A stretch of DNA of 64,000 nucleotides, taken from positions 620,001 through 684,000 of the forward strand of contig NZ_LZEX01000001.1 in the NCBI RefSeq assembly GCF_001676055.1. The letters run 5' to 3'. Position numbers and translations under genes: made by a program. The notes beneath the pieces are model-generated. The model saw nothing but the letters and a program-made list of their open reading frames with translations. It was not told where the DNA came from and ran no database searches. Below, in pieces: positions 19,022 to 29,053 of this stretch. The DNA is from Morganella psychrotolerans. GTDB taxonomy: Bacteria; Pseudomonadota; Gammaproteobacteria; Enterobacterales; Enterobacteriaceae. Within the stretch, counting starts at the first letter, position 1. Each line of letters begins with the position of its first letter.

Positions 19022-21493
19022 TCAGACGTTATAGTCTGCTTTCGGTGCGAAATACTCGCTTGCGGTGATAGTGAAGGTGCCGTCTGCATCCGGTTTCTTG
19101 TCAGATATCACCCAGCGCATAGCGTCCATTTCGGTAACAGTCGATATGATGTACCGAGATGGCGACTGAACATTGTGCCCGTCATAGATATTGAGTTGAA
19201 TATCAGGTATGTCGGCAATGAAACCTTTCGCTGTATCCGTTCGTGGCTGCGCCCGATACTCGCCGGATGAATTGCCGAGGTGGTCGGTGATGCTCACCAC
19301 CATATCGCCGGAGAACTCAATGTGCTCACTGGTGCCGAACACATTCCCGCTTCTGCCGGTGATGTGCCCGCCATGCTGATTGCTGTCGTAACTGTCAGCC
19401 ACCAACACCATGTCGCCGGGGTAAACATAATCACCGTCTGCCAGTGTTTGCAGACTGATACTTGTCCGCTGGCTTATCAGTCTGTCCATTTCAAGCAGCG
19501 CGCGGTCAACCGTCTGATACTCGTTCCGGCATCCGTGCAGTGTGATTTTATTCGGGCTTTTCGCTGCTCCTTTCACCACTGCGTCATTTTCAATGCGATA
19601 TTTCAGGTAGGTTTTTTTATTGGTTCGCGGGTTAACATATTCAACCTCAACGCCATCATTCCCGCCCGGCAACGACATGTCGTATGAGATGCGAAAATTG
19701 TTGCCGGTGATATTTGACCGGTTAAATACGGCGGACGGATATTTTCGCTCTTCCTCGCGGGAGAATGTCAGTACACCGTTATCAAAGAACGCCGTCACCC
19801 GGGCAACATTACATATTGTCTCAATACGCTGGCCGAGCGATACGTCCTCATCATCAAACGTGTAATCAAAATATCCCAGGCGCTTATCAGGCAGTCCGGT
19901 GTAAATCTCATACAGCCCATGCAGGTCAATGGTATTCTCCGGCTGCTTGCCGGTAACCAGCCATGTATGCGCCACGGCATCCGCAAATGATCGTGACGGA
20001 CGCTCGGTGTAATTCACCTTACGGACAGCGGCGTCATAGCTGATGACGTGGCGCGTAACCAGCGCGTTATATTTGCGCTCACGCGAGCTTGTCGGGTTTT
20101 CCGTGGCTCTGACTGTCACACGAACAATGGTATCGTCAGGGTGCTTCTCATTAGTTCTGCGCCGGACTGCATGCGCTTTTTCCAGTTTCAGAATACTATG
20201 GTCATTGCTGTTTTCCAGCCTGGTCAGCTGGAATGCATACCGCCCGTAGCCGCCTCCTGGTATGAACTTCTCTGTCTTATAATACGTTTTGGTTTTCGAT
20301 GCGCTCGGGAACCCCCGGCTATATGATTCACGTGTACCCGCTATTTCTTCATTATCATCGTCAACTTTCCAGAACTGAATTCTGGCATTGGCGTAATCAT
20401 CCTCACCTAACTGAGCGTTAAGGTGGATCCAGAGCTCGCCACCTTCCATCGGTGAAAAGAACGGGCCGACAGTCATGAACTGGTTATCGTAGAGAATAAA
20501 TTTCGTGGTATTGACCACTGCGTTCGGTGGCAAGGTTGCCAAATCACCGCCGGTCAGGTTGGTGAAGAAAAACTCGTAATATTTTTTCGGCAATACCAGT
20601 GACCCGTCATCACTTTTCTTTGCCTCAGACAAATAGGCGTCAACCTTGATATCTTTTGTTATCAGCCCGGTCGGTGTGGTGTACGACACACTCACTGTCA
20701 TCGATACTGAGCGCGGCTTGATAATGTCATAGAAATAATCGAACTCCGCCTGCCGGCTGATTTTAATTGCAGCCTCACCGCCTTTGATTTCCCCTGAAAT
20801 CACCTCACTCGCCGTTGCCTGATACTGCGGTATCTCGTCACTTTCATTAGGCCCCGGCACCTCCTGCCCATCGACATCATGAAACTCAAACCCTTCAGAT
20901 ATCTCAGGGATGTTTTCGCCTGGCTGAAATATCTGATAACTGGCACCATCCAATGCTGTTAATTCTGATTCCGAGTATTTCACGTTTTCGATATCAAACC
21001 GGCCGATACCGAAATTCATCCACTCGGTAACTTTTTTCTTATTATCGATGTACTCAAACAAAGACTGCTGGATCAGATCCGGATAAGCCCTGACCTGCCC
21101 GTAAATATCGGGCCGAGCCTGATAGGTTCTTGCAACGTTAGTCTGACCGGTAAGCCGGTTGTTAGGGCTATCTTTTACGTTCGCGTCAGCCGATGTAAAT
21201 GACGGGGTTTTCGGTGCGAGAAATGAAAATACCTTTGAAACCAGCTTAAATACCGGATTCAGAAGACTGCCGATAAATCCGCCCTTCGGCTGATCGCGTA
21301 TTTGGATGTGGTGATGTCCGGTCACTACAAAATCAAGGCTGTCGTCATCAGTCAGCGGGATGCCATTGACGATAATTTCAACATCATGATGTAATTTCTG
21401 CTCTTTCAGCCAGTCAAAAAAAAGAGAGCCGTTTTTTATTTCGGCTCTCTCGGCAGGCATTCCCGGCACTCTTTGTATTTCAATCATTGCCAT
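19022..21493 (-). CDS. Tail tip attachment protein J-like, TipJ family (823 aa)
   Basis: Host-specificity protein at the tip of the siphovirus tail. The N-terminus with FFDWLKEQ and a GGFIGSLLNPVF hydrophobic patch is typical of TipJ proteins; a domain ordering like lambda gpJ follows (central beta-rich part, about 400-650, with DLHGLYEIYTGLP). Shorter than lambda gpJ (1132 aa), since receptor binding is taken over by the separate tailspike. Start overlaps the NlpC/P60 gene by 14 bp; an internal ATG at 21487 is also possible. Confidence 0.85.
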   Translation of the reverse strand: MAMIEIQRVPGMPAERAEIKNGSLFFDWLKEQKLHHDVEIIVNGIPLTDDDSLDFVVTGHHHIQIRDQPKGGFIGSLLNPVFKLVSKVFSFLAPKTPSFTSADANVKDSPNNRLTGQTNVARTYQARPDIYGQVRAYPDLIQQSLFEYIDNKKKVTEWMNFGIGRFDIENVKYSESELTALDGASYQIFQPGENIPEISEGFEFHDVDGQEVPGPNESDEIPQYQATASEVISGEIKGGEAAIKISRQAEFDYFYDIIKPRSVSMTVSVSYTTPTGLITKDIKVDAYLSEAKKSDDGSLVLPKKYYEFFFTNLTGGDLATLPPNAVVNTTKFILYDNQFMTVGPFFSPMEGGELWIHLNAQLGEDDYANARIQFWKVDDDNEEIAGTRESYSRGFPSASKTKTYYKTEKFIPGGGYGRYAFQLTRLENSNDHSILKLEKAHAVRRRTNEKHPDDTIVRVTVRATENPTSSRERKYNALVTRHVISYDAAVRKVNYTERPSRSFADAVAHTWLVTGKQPENTIDLHGLYEIYTGLPDKRLGYFDYTFDDEDVSLGQRIETICNVARVTAFFDNGVLTFSREEERKYPSAVFNRSNITGNNFRISYDMSLPGGNDGVEVEYVNPRTNKKTYLKYRIENDAVVKGAAKSPNKITLHGCRNEYQTVDRALLEMDRLISQRTSISLQTLADGDYVYPGDMVLVADSYDSNQHGGHITGRSGNVFGTSEHIEFSGDMVVSITDHLGNSSGEYRAQPRTDTAKGFIADIPDIQLNIYDGHNVQSPSRYIISTVTEMDAMRWVISDKKPDADGTFTITASEYFAPKADYNV

Positions 21494-21872
21494 ATCTGTA
21501 AAACTCCAGCTTCGTGTATAACCGGTTGAGCACTGACAGCCTGTCGATTCTTACGTGTCCGTTTTCACCACGGCTGTGCAATGCTGTACTGCCGGTAACA
21601 ATACCGACGTGTACCGGCTGCGAGCCGTCATAGGCAACAAACATACAGCCGTCTTCCGGATAAGCTATCAACACCCACGGCACAATGACTCCGTTAAAAC
21701 ACGTCACGAAATCATCATGCCCGGTGTACCCCGTGACATTGTGTATCTCTCTGCCGATTACATGCCGGTAGTACAAAAGAACCAGCCCCCAACAATCACA
21801 TTCAGCAAAAGATGCCATTCGGTTTACCCACGGCACCCCGACCATTTTGTCGGTGAATTCAGCTGTCGTCAT
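21480..21872 (-). CDS. NlpC/P60-type tail assembly peptidase (130 aa)
   Basis: Cysteine peptidase-like protein of the tail tip, equivalent to the NlpC domain of lambda gpK. Catalytic Cys in ECDCWGLV and His in PVHVGIV are visible. ATG 21872 is chosen: it overlaps the stop of the upstream DUF1833 gene (ATGA) and has GGAGG nearby. Probably local peptidoglycan cleavage during DNA entry. Confidence 0.82.
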   Translation of the reverse strand: MTTAEFTDKMVGVPWVNRMASFAECDCWGLVLLYYRHVIGREIHNVTGYTGHDDFVTCFNGVIVPWVLIAYPEDGCMFVAYDGSQPVHVGIVTGSTALHSRGENGHVRIDRLSVLNRLYTKLEFYRYGND

Positions 21873-22339
21873 ACCGCCTCCAGACCCGGCCATTCCTGTG
21901 GCTCATAAATGCGGCCGACATTCTTGTTCAGTGGATTGGTCATCGAAAGTGTCATTGATACTGACTCCGCATCCAGTGAAATATCTTTCGCAAACAGCTT
22001 CCAGCGCACGATTGCTGTTCCTTTATCTGCCTCATCAAACAGCCGGTACGTTACCTCGACCGGAACCATCCGTGAATATGAACGCCATGCTTTCAGCTTC
22101 TGCTTAAACTCATGGGCGATACGACTGAATTTCACACTGGCGTCAATGATCGGCGTTTTACTCTGCTGACTCTCAGACATTTCAAAGTTACACGGCATGT
22201 ATTCAATTCCGCCGAGTGTCTTCGGGTGAATCTGGTAAGTGATCAGGTAAATATCACCGAATGCCGGATGTGATAGCTGGAGAGTTTCATACAGAATGCG
22301 GTTTGGTCGTTGTGCGCGGAACTCACGCAATGTAGGCAT
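21869..22339 (-). CDS. DUF1833 family tail protein (156 aa)
   Basis: Conserved siphophage tail-tip protein; sequence character (MPTLREFRAQRPNRILYETL, then a beta-rich body) fits DUF1833, which replaces lambda M/L-type proteins in this tail lineage. Overlaps both neighbours by 1-4 bp in a tight tail operon. Confidence 0.75.
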   Translation of the reverse strand: MPTLREFRAQRPNRILYETLQLSHPAFGDIYLITYQIHPKTLGGIEYMPCNFEMSESQQSKTPIIDASVKFSRIAHEFKQKLKAWRSYSRMVPVEVTYRLFDEADKGTAIVRWKLFAKDISLDAESVSMTLSMTNPLNKNVGRIYEPQEWPGLEAV

Positions 22340-22815
22340 TACTCCCCCTCACGCCGTGGCAGCGTTTCAGTAACAATGACATCCAGCCAGCTCCCGAACG
22401 GTGGCGGGAACTCGATAATCACATCACCAAACTCGTCATCATCATTATGCAGATTTTTACTGATAACCTGACCAGTCCATGTGACAGATGCGCCGTTGAC
22501 GCTGGTCTGTACCGGATAGGATGTGAAATGTAACTCCTGCTCCTGTAGCCCACTGCCACCGATATCTATTTTCATCCGGAACCAGCGGGTACAGTTATCC
22601 AGATAGTCTGGGTGCCGGATCCACTGAGCAAATGCCCGCTCCTGTACCAGTGTGAATATCCAGGTGACATTCCAGACCGTTTTCAGGTCATCGGTTAGCT
22701 TCTGGAATATTGGCGCGCCGACCTGTGGCTGATCTGTCAGATATCCGGTGTCGAATGTCATTCCTTTATCTGCTTTCTGCGCCAGAGGAAGCCAGTCTGG
22801 ATAGACTATAATCAT
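22339..22815 (-). CDS. Conserved tail protein (158 aa)
   Basis: Lies between tape measure and DUF1833 protein, the usual place of the first distal-tail or tail-tip component. Beta-rich with several Trp residues (WNVTWIFTLV, RWFRMKIDIGG). No motif assigns a function; a distal tail role is inferred from position only. ATGA overlap with the tape measure stop. Confidence 0.65.
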   Translation of the reverse strand: MIIVYPDWLPLAQKADKGMTFDTGYLTDQPQVGAPIFQKLTDDLKTVWNVTWIFTLVQERAFAQWIRHPDYLDNCTRWFRMKIDIGGSGLQEQELHFTSYPVQTSVNGASVTWTGQVISKNLHNDDDEFGDVIIEFPPPFGSWLDVIVTETLPRREGE

Positions 22816-25800
22816 CTCACCCTCGCTGATGCCGTTGTGTTTCGTGTAATGGCGCTGTGCATCGGCCCTTTGTTATCCATATCCGCTATAAACACGTCTA
22901 TGGTCATGCCGTTACTGTCCTGCCGCGCCTGTGCGTCAATCTTGCTGCCTCCAGACGAGTAGTCATTAATATTCACCGTCACCGGCACCTGTCCACCGCC
23001 AATATCACGGTTACTGATGACCTTGCCGTTATCACCGGGGATCATGTACTGGTTACCGTTTGACGCCTTGAATATCTCCGGTTTGCCGCCCTCACCAACC
23101 CGGTACATTTCACCGGCAGACACCGGCCCACCATCTTTACGCGCTCCGGCAATAGTCAGAGCTTTCATTCCGACACTTGTTGCTGCGCCGGTCGCCTGTG
23201 CTGCAGTATACGCACCGAGGCCGCTGGCAGATGCTGCCCCCATCGTTGCAATGGATGCCGCGATAGCCGCCGGAGTCCACGCAGCCAATGCCGCAGCACC
23301 ACCGGCAACGGCTGCTGTTGCGTTTGCCGCCTGAGTAGCAACGCCCAACGTCTGCCCGAGGATGAAGTTTTTAGCCATCTCAACGCCGACCTGAACAATG
23401 GAGTTAACCACGCTGTTAAGCATAGTGTTACCCAATGACCGGGCAGCATCACTCCAACTCATAGTTTGTGTGATGAGACCGGTGATGGCGTTGGACGCAT
23501 TCCCGGAGAGAGAATCAACCGCTGATGTGAGCATGTCATAGCCGAGGCTTTGCTGACTCAGTAACTGCCACTGTGCCGCTGTACGCTGCTCGTCATACTC
23601 TTTATTGGCTGCATTCATCAATGCCAGACCCTGCTGCTCGGTAATGACCCGCTGGCTCATGTAATCCTTAATCAGTGCCAGTTTCTGAGCGTGCTCATTT
23701 GCCAGCGCCTGAACCGGATCAACCTGAGCCGCCATTTCCTGAACAGGAGTGACGGAGGATTTCGCGTTTATCTCCGCCGTTTTTCTGGCATGCTCGGCTT
23801 TTAACTCAATGCTGCGCTTCTGATACTGTTCCTCGGTGATGAGGTTACCTTTCAGCTGCCGCTCAAGTTGTTCACTGGCAAGCTTCATATCCTGATCGGC
23901 TTTTGCCCTCGGGTTTTGCTCAAAGGCCTCTTTGCGGTCTTTTATCTTCTGAGTGAGGTCGTATTCTTTGGCGGCAAGTTCGGTTATCTCGGCTATCTGT
24001 GCTGCGTTAGCCTTTGCTCCGAGCTTCTGCACCGCTTCGAGAACGGCGGCTTCCCGCGACAGTCCTTTCGTTTCCAGCTCTGCTACTTTTGTTGCGTCAG
24101 CAAGTGAGGATATTTTTTGCTGAAGCTTTTCGGCTTCTGTGGCTTCTTTTTTTTGCCTCAGCTGCGGCTTCCCTTGATGTTTTAATGCCGGTTTTTTTTG
24201 CTTCAGTATTTTTGTATTCCTGAGCCGCCATGTCTTCAAGTCTGCTGACTGCATCCTGACTGATTACACCGGCATCCTCGGCAGCATAACGCGCCTGTAA
24301 TTTTGCTTTTGCCTCACCTTCTAACTTGGATAGTTCCAGCCTGCGATCCATGTCTTTTTTAAGCTGATCGCCTTTTTCACCGCCGAAATCCATCATCAGA
24401 CTTTGTGAATTAAACTTCTGTTTTGCTTTCGTCGCATTTTCTAAGTCAATTCCATATGCGCGGAGTGCGGCTCCGGCATTCGGTAGTGCCGTCCTAGCCT
24501 CGGCGGTCAGTAAATCAGCGCCTTTCAGAAGCTCTCCGTTTAGTTGAGCTCTACCCATGCGGATCATATTCTGTGTCTGGCTTAAGCGCTGCTGAGCCCT
24601 GTCAAGTTCACCGGCTGCAATGGCTTGCCTATCAAGGTTTATTGCTAATGCTGCTGCCGCTTCTTTACCTGCTCTGGTTGACTTCCCGTAGTCATCTACC
24701 GCTTTTTTGTTACGATTAACTGCGTACGTAAGGTCATCATATTTTTTCTGAGCTTCAACCACTGCATCCGACAGCTCAGGCATTTTTTCGCCAGCCTTAC
24801 CGATTTCCTCTGCAATCTGTATTCGGCTCATTTCACCGAATTTACCAATCAGTGTGTTAACGCTGTCCGCAAGATTATTGGCATCATCCCTTGCCACTTT
24901 TGCACTTTGGCTAAAATAAAATAATGCAGATGCCGCGGCAACAGCAAAACCGGCAGGCCCTCCTATGAATCCTAGGGCACCACGCAGCACCGTTCCGATA
25001 CCGATACTAGCCCGGCTTGCCGCCGCCCCTGCTGCATTTTGCGCCACCGTATGAGCGGCAAGAGCGGAATTGTAATTCCCTGTCGCTATAGCCGCTGCTT
25101 GCCTTGCCTGAGATAACCGTTGTTCAGTAGCGGTCACCTGCGCCTCCGTTATGGCAATTGACCTTAAATGTTGCGCCAAACGTAACTCGTCGAGTGATCT
25201 TAACTTTGTTACTTCCGCAGACCTCAGTTCAGCAGCGGCATGTAGTTCTGTTGCTTTAGTTGCCTGCATCTCCGCAATTGCTAATGCTCTTGCAGATATA
25301 ACCCCTTGTAGCTTTTCTTTTGTCGCCAGTGCTAATGCGCCAACAAATCGGCTACCTAATACCGTGGCAACGACAGTCAGCACTGCTGACAGCCCGCCCA
25401 GGCTTTCACTTATAGTTACTACTGAATCATTGAATATATTTGTGAATGTCTTAACGGTGGTGTTTTCACCAAAAAACTTAGTAATGTTGTTACTGGCCAC
25501 CTGAAGAGACTGCGACATCGTTTGTGTTGTGTTTGCGAATTCAGCCTCAATCGTCGGCCCCATTTCACGGAATGCCTTTAACAATACATCCGTAGTCAGC
25601 TTACCTTCCGCAGCCATTGCCCTCAGCTTACCAATACTCACGCCTAGCGAATCAGCAAGCCCTTTCATCAGCGCAGGTGCCTGTTCACTCATTGAGTTGA
25701 ATTCCTGCCCGCGCAACACACCCGATGCTAATGCCTGTGATAACTGGACAAGCGCACCTTCGGATTCTGCTGCCGTGGCACCGGAAACGGTCATTGCTTT

Positions 25801-26229
25801 GGAAATGGTGGTGGTTATTTGCCCTAACTCCTGACCACTTAGCCCGGCGCTGCGCATGGCTCTTTCTAAACGTGAATACAGTGTTGCGATACCATCGAGG
25901 CTTGAACGGCTGTTCTGTGCAATATCAAACACACGCTGATTCACCACTGCCAATGTCTCACCGGCTTTTATGGAGTTGACAAGTTTGTTATTCAGAACCG
26001 CCCAGGCTTCGGCATATTTAGCAACAGCAGATGCAGACAGGTACGCAGTCAATGAAGCGGCAACACGCGACAGTGAAGCCATTGAGCGCTCCGTACCATT
26101 GACAGCAGTCGTGGTGCGGTTAAAGCCGCCTTCCATGTTCCGCAACCGCTGATCTAGTTGACGCTGTGATGTCAGCAACTGAGCAACATCCATCTGTACC
26201 TGATATACAATTTCGCCTACATTCGCCAT
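22812..26229 (-). pseudogene. Tape measure protein, split by +1 base in an A8 run
   Basis: Sets tail length. The N-terminal domain (residues about 70-260) matches the tape_meas_nterm family (RGQEFNSMSEQAPALMKGLA). Long Ala-rich helical and coiled-coil parts follow, then a hydrophobic region with AAVAGGAAALAAWTPAAIAA and a C-terminal region with REDGGP-like SAGEMYRVGEGGKPEIF. The first frame ends at 24097; the second is open from 24254 to 22812. Removing one A from the A8 run (24147-24154) fuses them as ..AAAEA-KKEATEAEKLQ.. into one protein of about 1137 aa. Homopolymer error, mutation, or RNA polymerase slippage at A8 are all possible. Confidence 0.82.
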
Positions 26230-26291
26230 TTACCGGCTCCTTAAAATGAAAAACCCCGCCGGCTGGCAGGGTTTGTGATTATATGTAATAT

Positions 26292-26810
26292 TTACTTAGA
26301 ACAAGCTTCAATATTACCGGCTGAAAGATTGGGGTCTATCCCATCGGGCAATACTACCCACTCAGTTATATCTTCAGTGTATTCAGGGTTTTCCAATCCA
26401 CCGTTTTCGTATAGCGACTTTAGGTTATCCAACTCTTTTTTGTCATCGTCGAAAATTTTTGGATTATCGGCCTCGATAAATGATCTGACATCATCGATAG
26501 CTTTCGGGTACATCCACTTAACGCTAACAACGTACGCATCCCCTTCTTTCTTTTCAGAAATAACGCTGTACTTGGATTTACCATATAAATAACTACTCAA
26601 TTGATAGTAGTCATTTGTTGTTGGCAGGTTGTTTTTATTGACCAGTGTTATGTTTTTTATGCCGTCAGGTGTGCATTTTTCTATTTTTGAGCTGGATAGC
26701 AGCGCTGTATTTTCAGTATTCATGAATTCAAGCACCGTGTCTGACGCGGTCTTTTCGCCACAACCAGAAAGTATCAATGATATTATAGCCGTTATTAATA
26801 TTTTACTCAT
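26292..26810 (-). CDS. Prophage-encoded lipoprotein (172 aa), unknown
   Basis: Signal peptide with lipobox LSGC (Cys17), so a lipid-anchored envelope protein. The rest is soluble and mixed alpha/beta, with no recognised domain. It lies downstream of the antirepressor cassette and before the tape measure, and is AT-richer than the tail genes; a typical 'moron' position. Lysogenic conversion or superinfection exclusion is a guess from context. Confidence 0.7.
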   Translation of the reverse strand: MSKILITAIISLILSGCGEKTASDTVLEFMNTENTALLSSSKIEKCTPDGIKNITLVNKNNLPTTNDYYQLSSYLYGKSKYSVISEKKEGDAYVVSVKWMYPKAIDDVRSFIEADNPKIFDDDKKELDNLKSLYENGGLENPEYTEDITEWVVLPDGIDPNLSAGNIEACSK

Positions 26811-26822
26811 GAGTTCCGCCGG

Positions 26823-27161
26823 TTATTTATAAGGGGACTGGCTTACAACCATCTTTTTATCTGGCTCAGAGCAAGCAACCATAACTACCCCGTCATTTGT
26901 CCACGCCTTGCCTATATAAAGCAATGATGAATCAACTACCGTTCGAACTGGGTAGTGATCAGAGATTGCAGAAAACATATTACTTGCTGCATTTTTGCAG
27001 TCTTCAAAAGCCATAGGTTTGGAGTCAACCACTCGCGTTTCCCCCTGCTCGGGATAGTTTCCAGCCCCAACCATGCTATTTAACTGTTCTTTAGTATAAG
27101 TCGTAGCCATACCTGAAAAACAGATTAACGATAATGAAACACCAACAATTATTTTCCTCAC
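26823..27161 (-). CDS. Small secreted protein (112 aa), unknown
   Basis: N-terminal signal peptide (MRKIIVGVSLSLICFSGMA-T) and a mature part of about 90 residues with three cysteines. No family recognised. It directly precedes the lipoprotein gene (12-bp gap) and probably shares its transcript. The 124 bp upstream, to the ORF6N gene, contain AT-rich sequence that may hold a moron promoter. Confidence 0.65.
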   Translation of the reverse strand: MRKIIVGVSLSLICFSGMATTYTKEQLNSMVGAGNYPEQGETRVVDSKPMAFEDCKNAASNMFSAISDHYPVRTVVDSSLLYIGKAWTNDGVVMVACSEPDKKMVVSQSPYK

Positions 27162-27285
27162 ATCCCCACCCTCAATAATTAGTTTCCCTCATGTTAATCA
27201 TGTGATGGTGCAAAGGAAAGCAAAAAGCCTCAGTTAAGAGGCGGCGTGTGATCTGAATTACAAGCCGTCCGTGGCCTGTGGGTTA

Positions 27286-28065
27286 TTAGAACAGTTTTTC
27301 CAGATTCACATTGTGAACCGCTTTCCACGCAGCAGCAGGATATGAGTTCGCTTTTCCGTAGCGATCATCCGGAACAGATTGAACTTGAGCATCATTATCA
27401 GCGCACCACTTTTTGAGCGGGTGCCATTTAAACTTTGTATTCAGAGCCTTCTCAACAGCCAGCACCGTAGCGTGACCTTTGCAGGTGCCGAGTTTAGCGG
27501 CTAAAACATTCTTTTCGCGGACTGCTTTTGATGCCGTTGCCATCGCAGTAGCCTGACGTTTATCGCCAATCCACGCTTTGGTCTCAACGGCATAATCACG
27601 TTCGGCGGCAATCACTGCCTTTTCTTTCTCAGACTTCAGCAGGTTTTCCAGCGCCTCAATATAGTTACCGGGCATCACTGTATTTTTGCGGGAATTGAAG
27701 TAGGTTTCTTCCAGTAACTCGAAGTAGTCCCACGCCTGATCTGTTTCCAGCATTTTGGCGTGACGTGATGCCCCGCGTTCAGTCCAGAGGTATAGCGACC
27801 GAGCCTTACTAGAAATTTGCAGACCTCTAAAAGAGGTGCGCAAAATTTCAACATCATCTCCCTCTACCAGAAAATAATGCTTACCTTCTTCAAACCGATT
27901 TTTATTGCGGTTGAAATTATTGGTGATCTGCTTTGATGTTGCCCCATACCCCACCGCCAGTGATTCAGTGGTGATTACCTTCTGATCACGGTGGTAGACT
28001 TCAGGAACCGTAAAGCGACTTTGCGTGACAACTGCATTATTGTTTGCTACTGTAATTTGACTCAT
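27286..28065 (-). CDS. ORF6N-domain antirepressor-like protein (259 aa)
   Basis: N-terminal ORF6N DNA-binding domain (residues about 20-110: VITTESLAVGYGATSKQITN, NNFNRNKNRFEEGKHYFLVE), then a helical part and a C-terminal domain ending in Trp-rich segments. Proteins of this type act as antirepressors or regulators in phages and are found beside BRO-N proteins. Located in the second immunity cassette, 75 bp after the BRO-N gene. Confidence 0.8.
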   Translation of the reverse strand: MSQITVANNNAVVTQSRFTVPEVYHRDQKVITTESLAVGYGATSKQITNNFNRNKNRFEEGKHYFLVEGDDVEILRTSFRGLQISSKARSLYLWTERGASRHAKMLETDQAWDYFELLEETYFNSRKNTVMPGNYIEALENLLKSEKEKAVIAAERDYAVETKAWIGDKRQATAMATASKAVREKNVLAAKLGTCKGHATVLAVEKALNTKFKWHPLKKWCADNDAQVQSVPDDRYGKANSYPAAAWKAVHNVNLEKLF

Positions 28066-28140
28066 GAAACTTTTCCTTCTGGTTAGGTTTGGGAATTGCC
28101 AACAGTTCGCACCTGTTGGCTTTTCTGTTTTTAGTGTCTG

Positions 28141-28800
28141 TCAATGTGTTAACCTCGCTTTTGAATACCACTCCATGTGTGTCAAAGAGCTAAACAACGG
28201 GCCTTGTACGTCCTTTAAGCGCCCTGTCATTTCAGAATCAACCTCCATATTCAGTCTGCGCAACGATGGCGATAACATGCCTCCCCATATTTCGTTAATG
28301 CGTTTGATGTGCTTATAGGCTGTGGTGAGATTCCTTAACAAAAGATGCTCATCCAGCCCGTTAACTGCCACTTCGCGATCCAGAATATCCAGCACCCACT
28401 TACGGAATTGTTTGGCGACCGGCGTTGATGCGAACATTGCTATCAAGTGTGCGCCGCGCAGTGAGAAAAGGCGGACAATAACCTCAACTTCACCCGTTTT
28501 TCTAACCAACGTCATTTTGACGGTGGTTGTCATCGACTCCGTAAATTCATCAGAATTACGGGAATACACGCGACTGACGTTATCAGTCCGGCTATAACCC
28601 AACGCTTTTGCTAACTCCGTTGATGTAAGCCACATTTGACCGTCCTGATAAACCGGCTCAAATGTAATGTCCTGGAAAGTTAAGTCTGTTTTCGCTACAC
28701 TGTTCATGTCATTTATTCCTGTCGAGGGATTATTTGATACTGAGGCCTCAATTGTTTGCGCAGTTGAGGCTTCTTCATTACGGCATCCGAAATTCGCCAT
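28141..28800 (-). CDS. BRO-N family antirepressor-like protein (219 aa)
   Basis: Bro-N domain at about residues 35-150 (VYQDGQMWLTSTELAKALGY, RLFSLRGAHLIAMFASTPVA), as in phage antirepressors. The C-terminus is a helical extension of unknown role. It overlaps the arc-like gene by 23 bp, and both are read from one promoter, comparable with P22 arc-ant. Start at 28800 is first ATG; residues 1-30 are poorly conserved-looking. Confidence 0.78.
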   Translation of the reverse strand: MANFGCRNEEASTAQTIEASVSNNPSTGINDMNSVAKTDLTFQDITFEPVYQDGQMWLTSTELAKALGYSRTDNVSRVYSRNSDEFTESMTTTVKMTLVRKTGEVEVIVRLFSLRGAHLIAMFASTPVAKQFRKWVLDILDREVAVNGLDEHLLLRNLTTAYKHIKRINEIWGGMLSPSLRRLNMEVDSEMTGRLKDVQGPLFSSLTHMEWYSKARLTH

Positions 28801-28948
28801 TTTTAGCCATCTCCATCACGACTTCTATAATGTATTCAAGCTGGACTTGGGTTGAGCGCCGCTTTTCACTTGCCACATCATCTATCCACTTCCGCATATC
28901 TGGCCGCATTCTGAATGGGTATGGGGCAATTCTATTTTTCTTTTCCAT
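28778..28948 (-). CDS. arc: Arc/Mnt-like ribbon-helix-helix repressor (56 aa)
   Basis: Encodes a 56-residue protein with KNRIAPYPFRMRPDMRKWID, then an EKRRSTQVQLEYIIEVVMEM helix pair, the Arc pattern (beta strand with PFRM, two helices, N/Q-rich contact positions). A strong AGGAG sits 7 nt before ATG 28948. Arc in P22 represses the antirepressor operon; the same role is inferred because the BRO-N gene overlaps its 3' end. Confidence 0.82.
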   Translation of the reverse strand: MEKKNRIAPYPFRMRPDMRKWIDDVASEKRRSTQVQLEYIIEVVMEMAKNGEFRMP

Positions 28949-28973
28949 AAATTATCTCCTATGTAGTATTCCA

Positions 28974-28996
28974 ATTACACATCTTCATGATGTAAT
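28974..28996. promoter_or_regulatory. Inverted repeat between arc-like gene and S24 repressor (operator candidate)
   Basis: ATTACACATC-ttc-ATGATGTAAT: an imperfect palindrome in the 105-bp divergent intergenic region. Position suits an operator for the Arc-like or the XRE-S24 repressor; which one binds is unknown. Confidence 0.45.
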
Positions 28997-29053
28997 ATCA
29001 GTTATACCCCATGACTCCGCAATGTGTCAATATGAATTTTATAGAGTTCACAT

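Noticed and set aside
22857-23334. Plus-strand frames antisense to the tape measure C-terminus
   Set aside because: Ala/Pro-rich shadows of the Ala-rich tape measure helix region.
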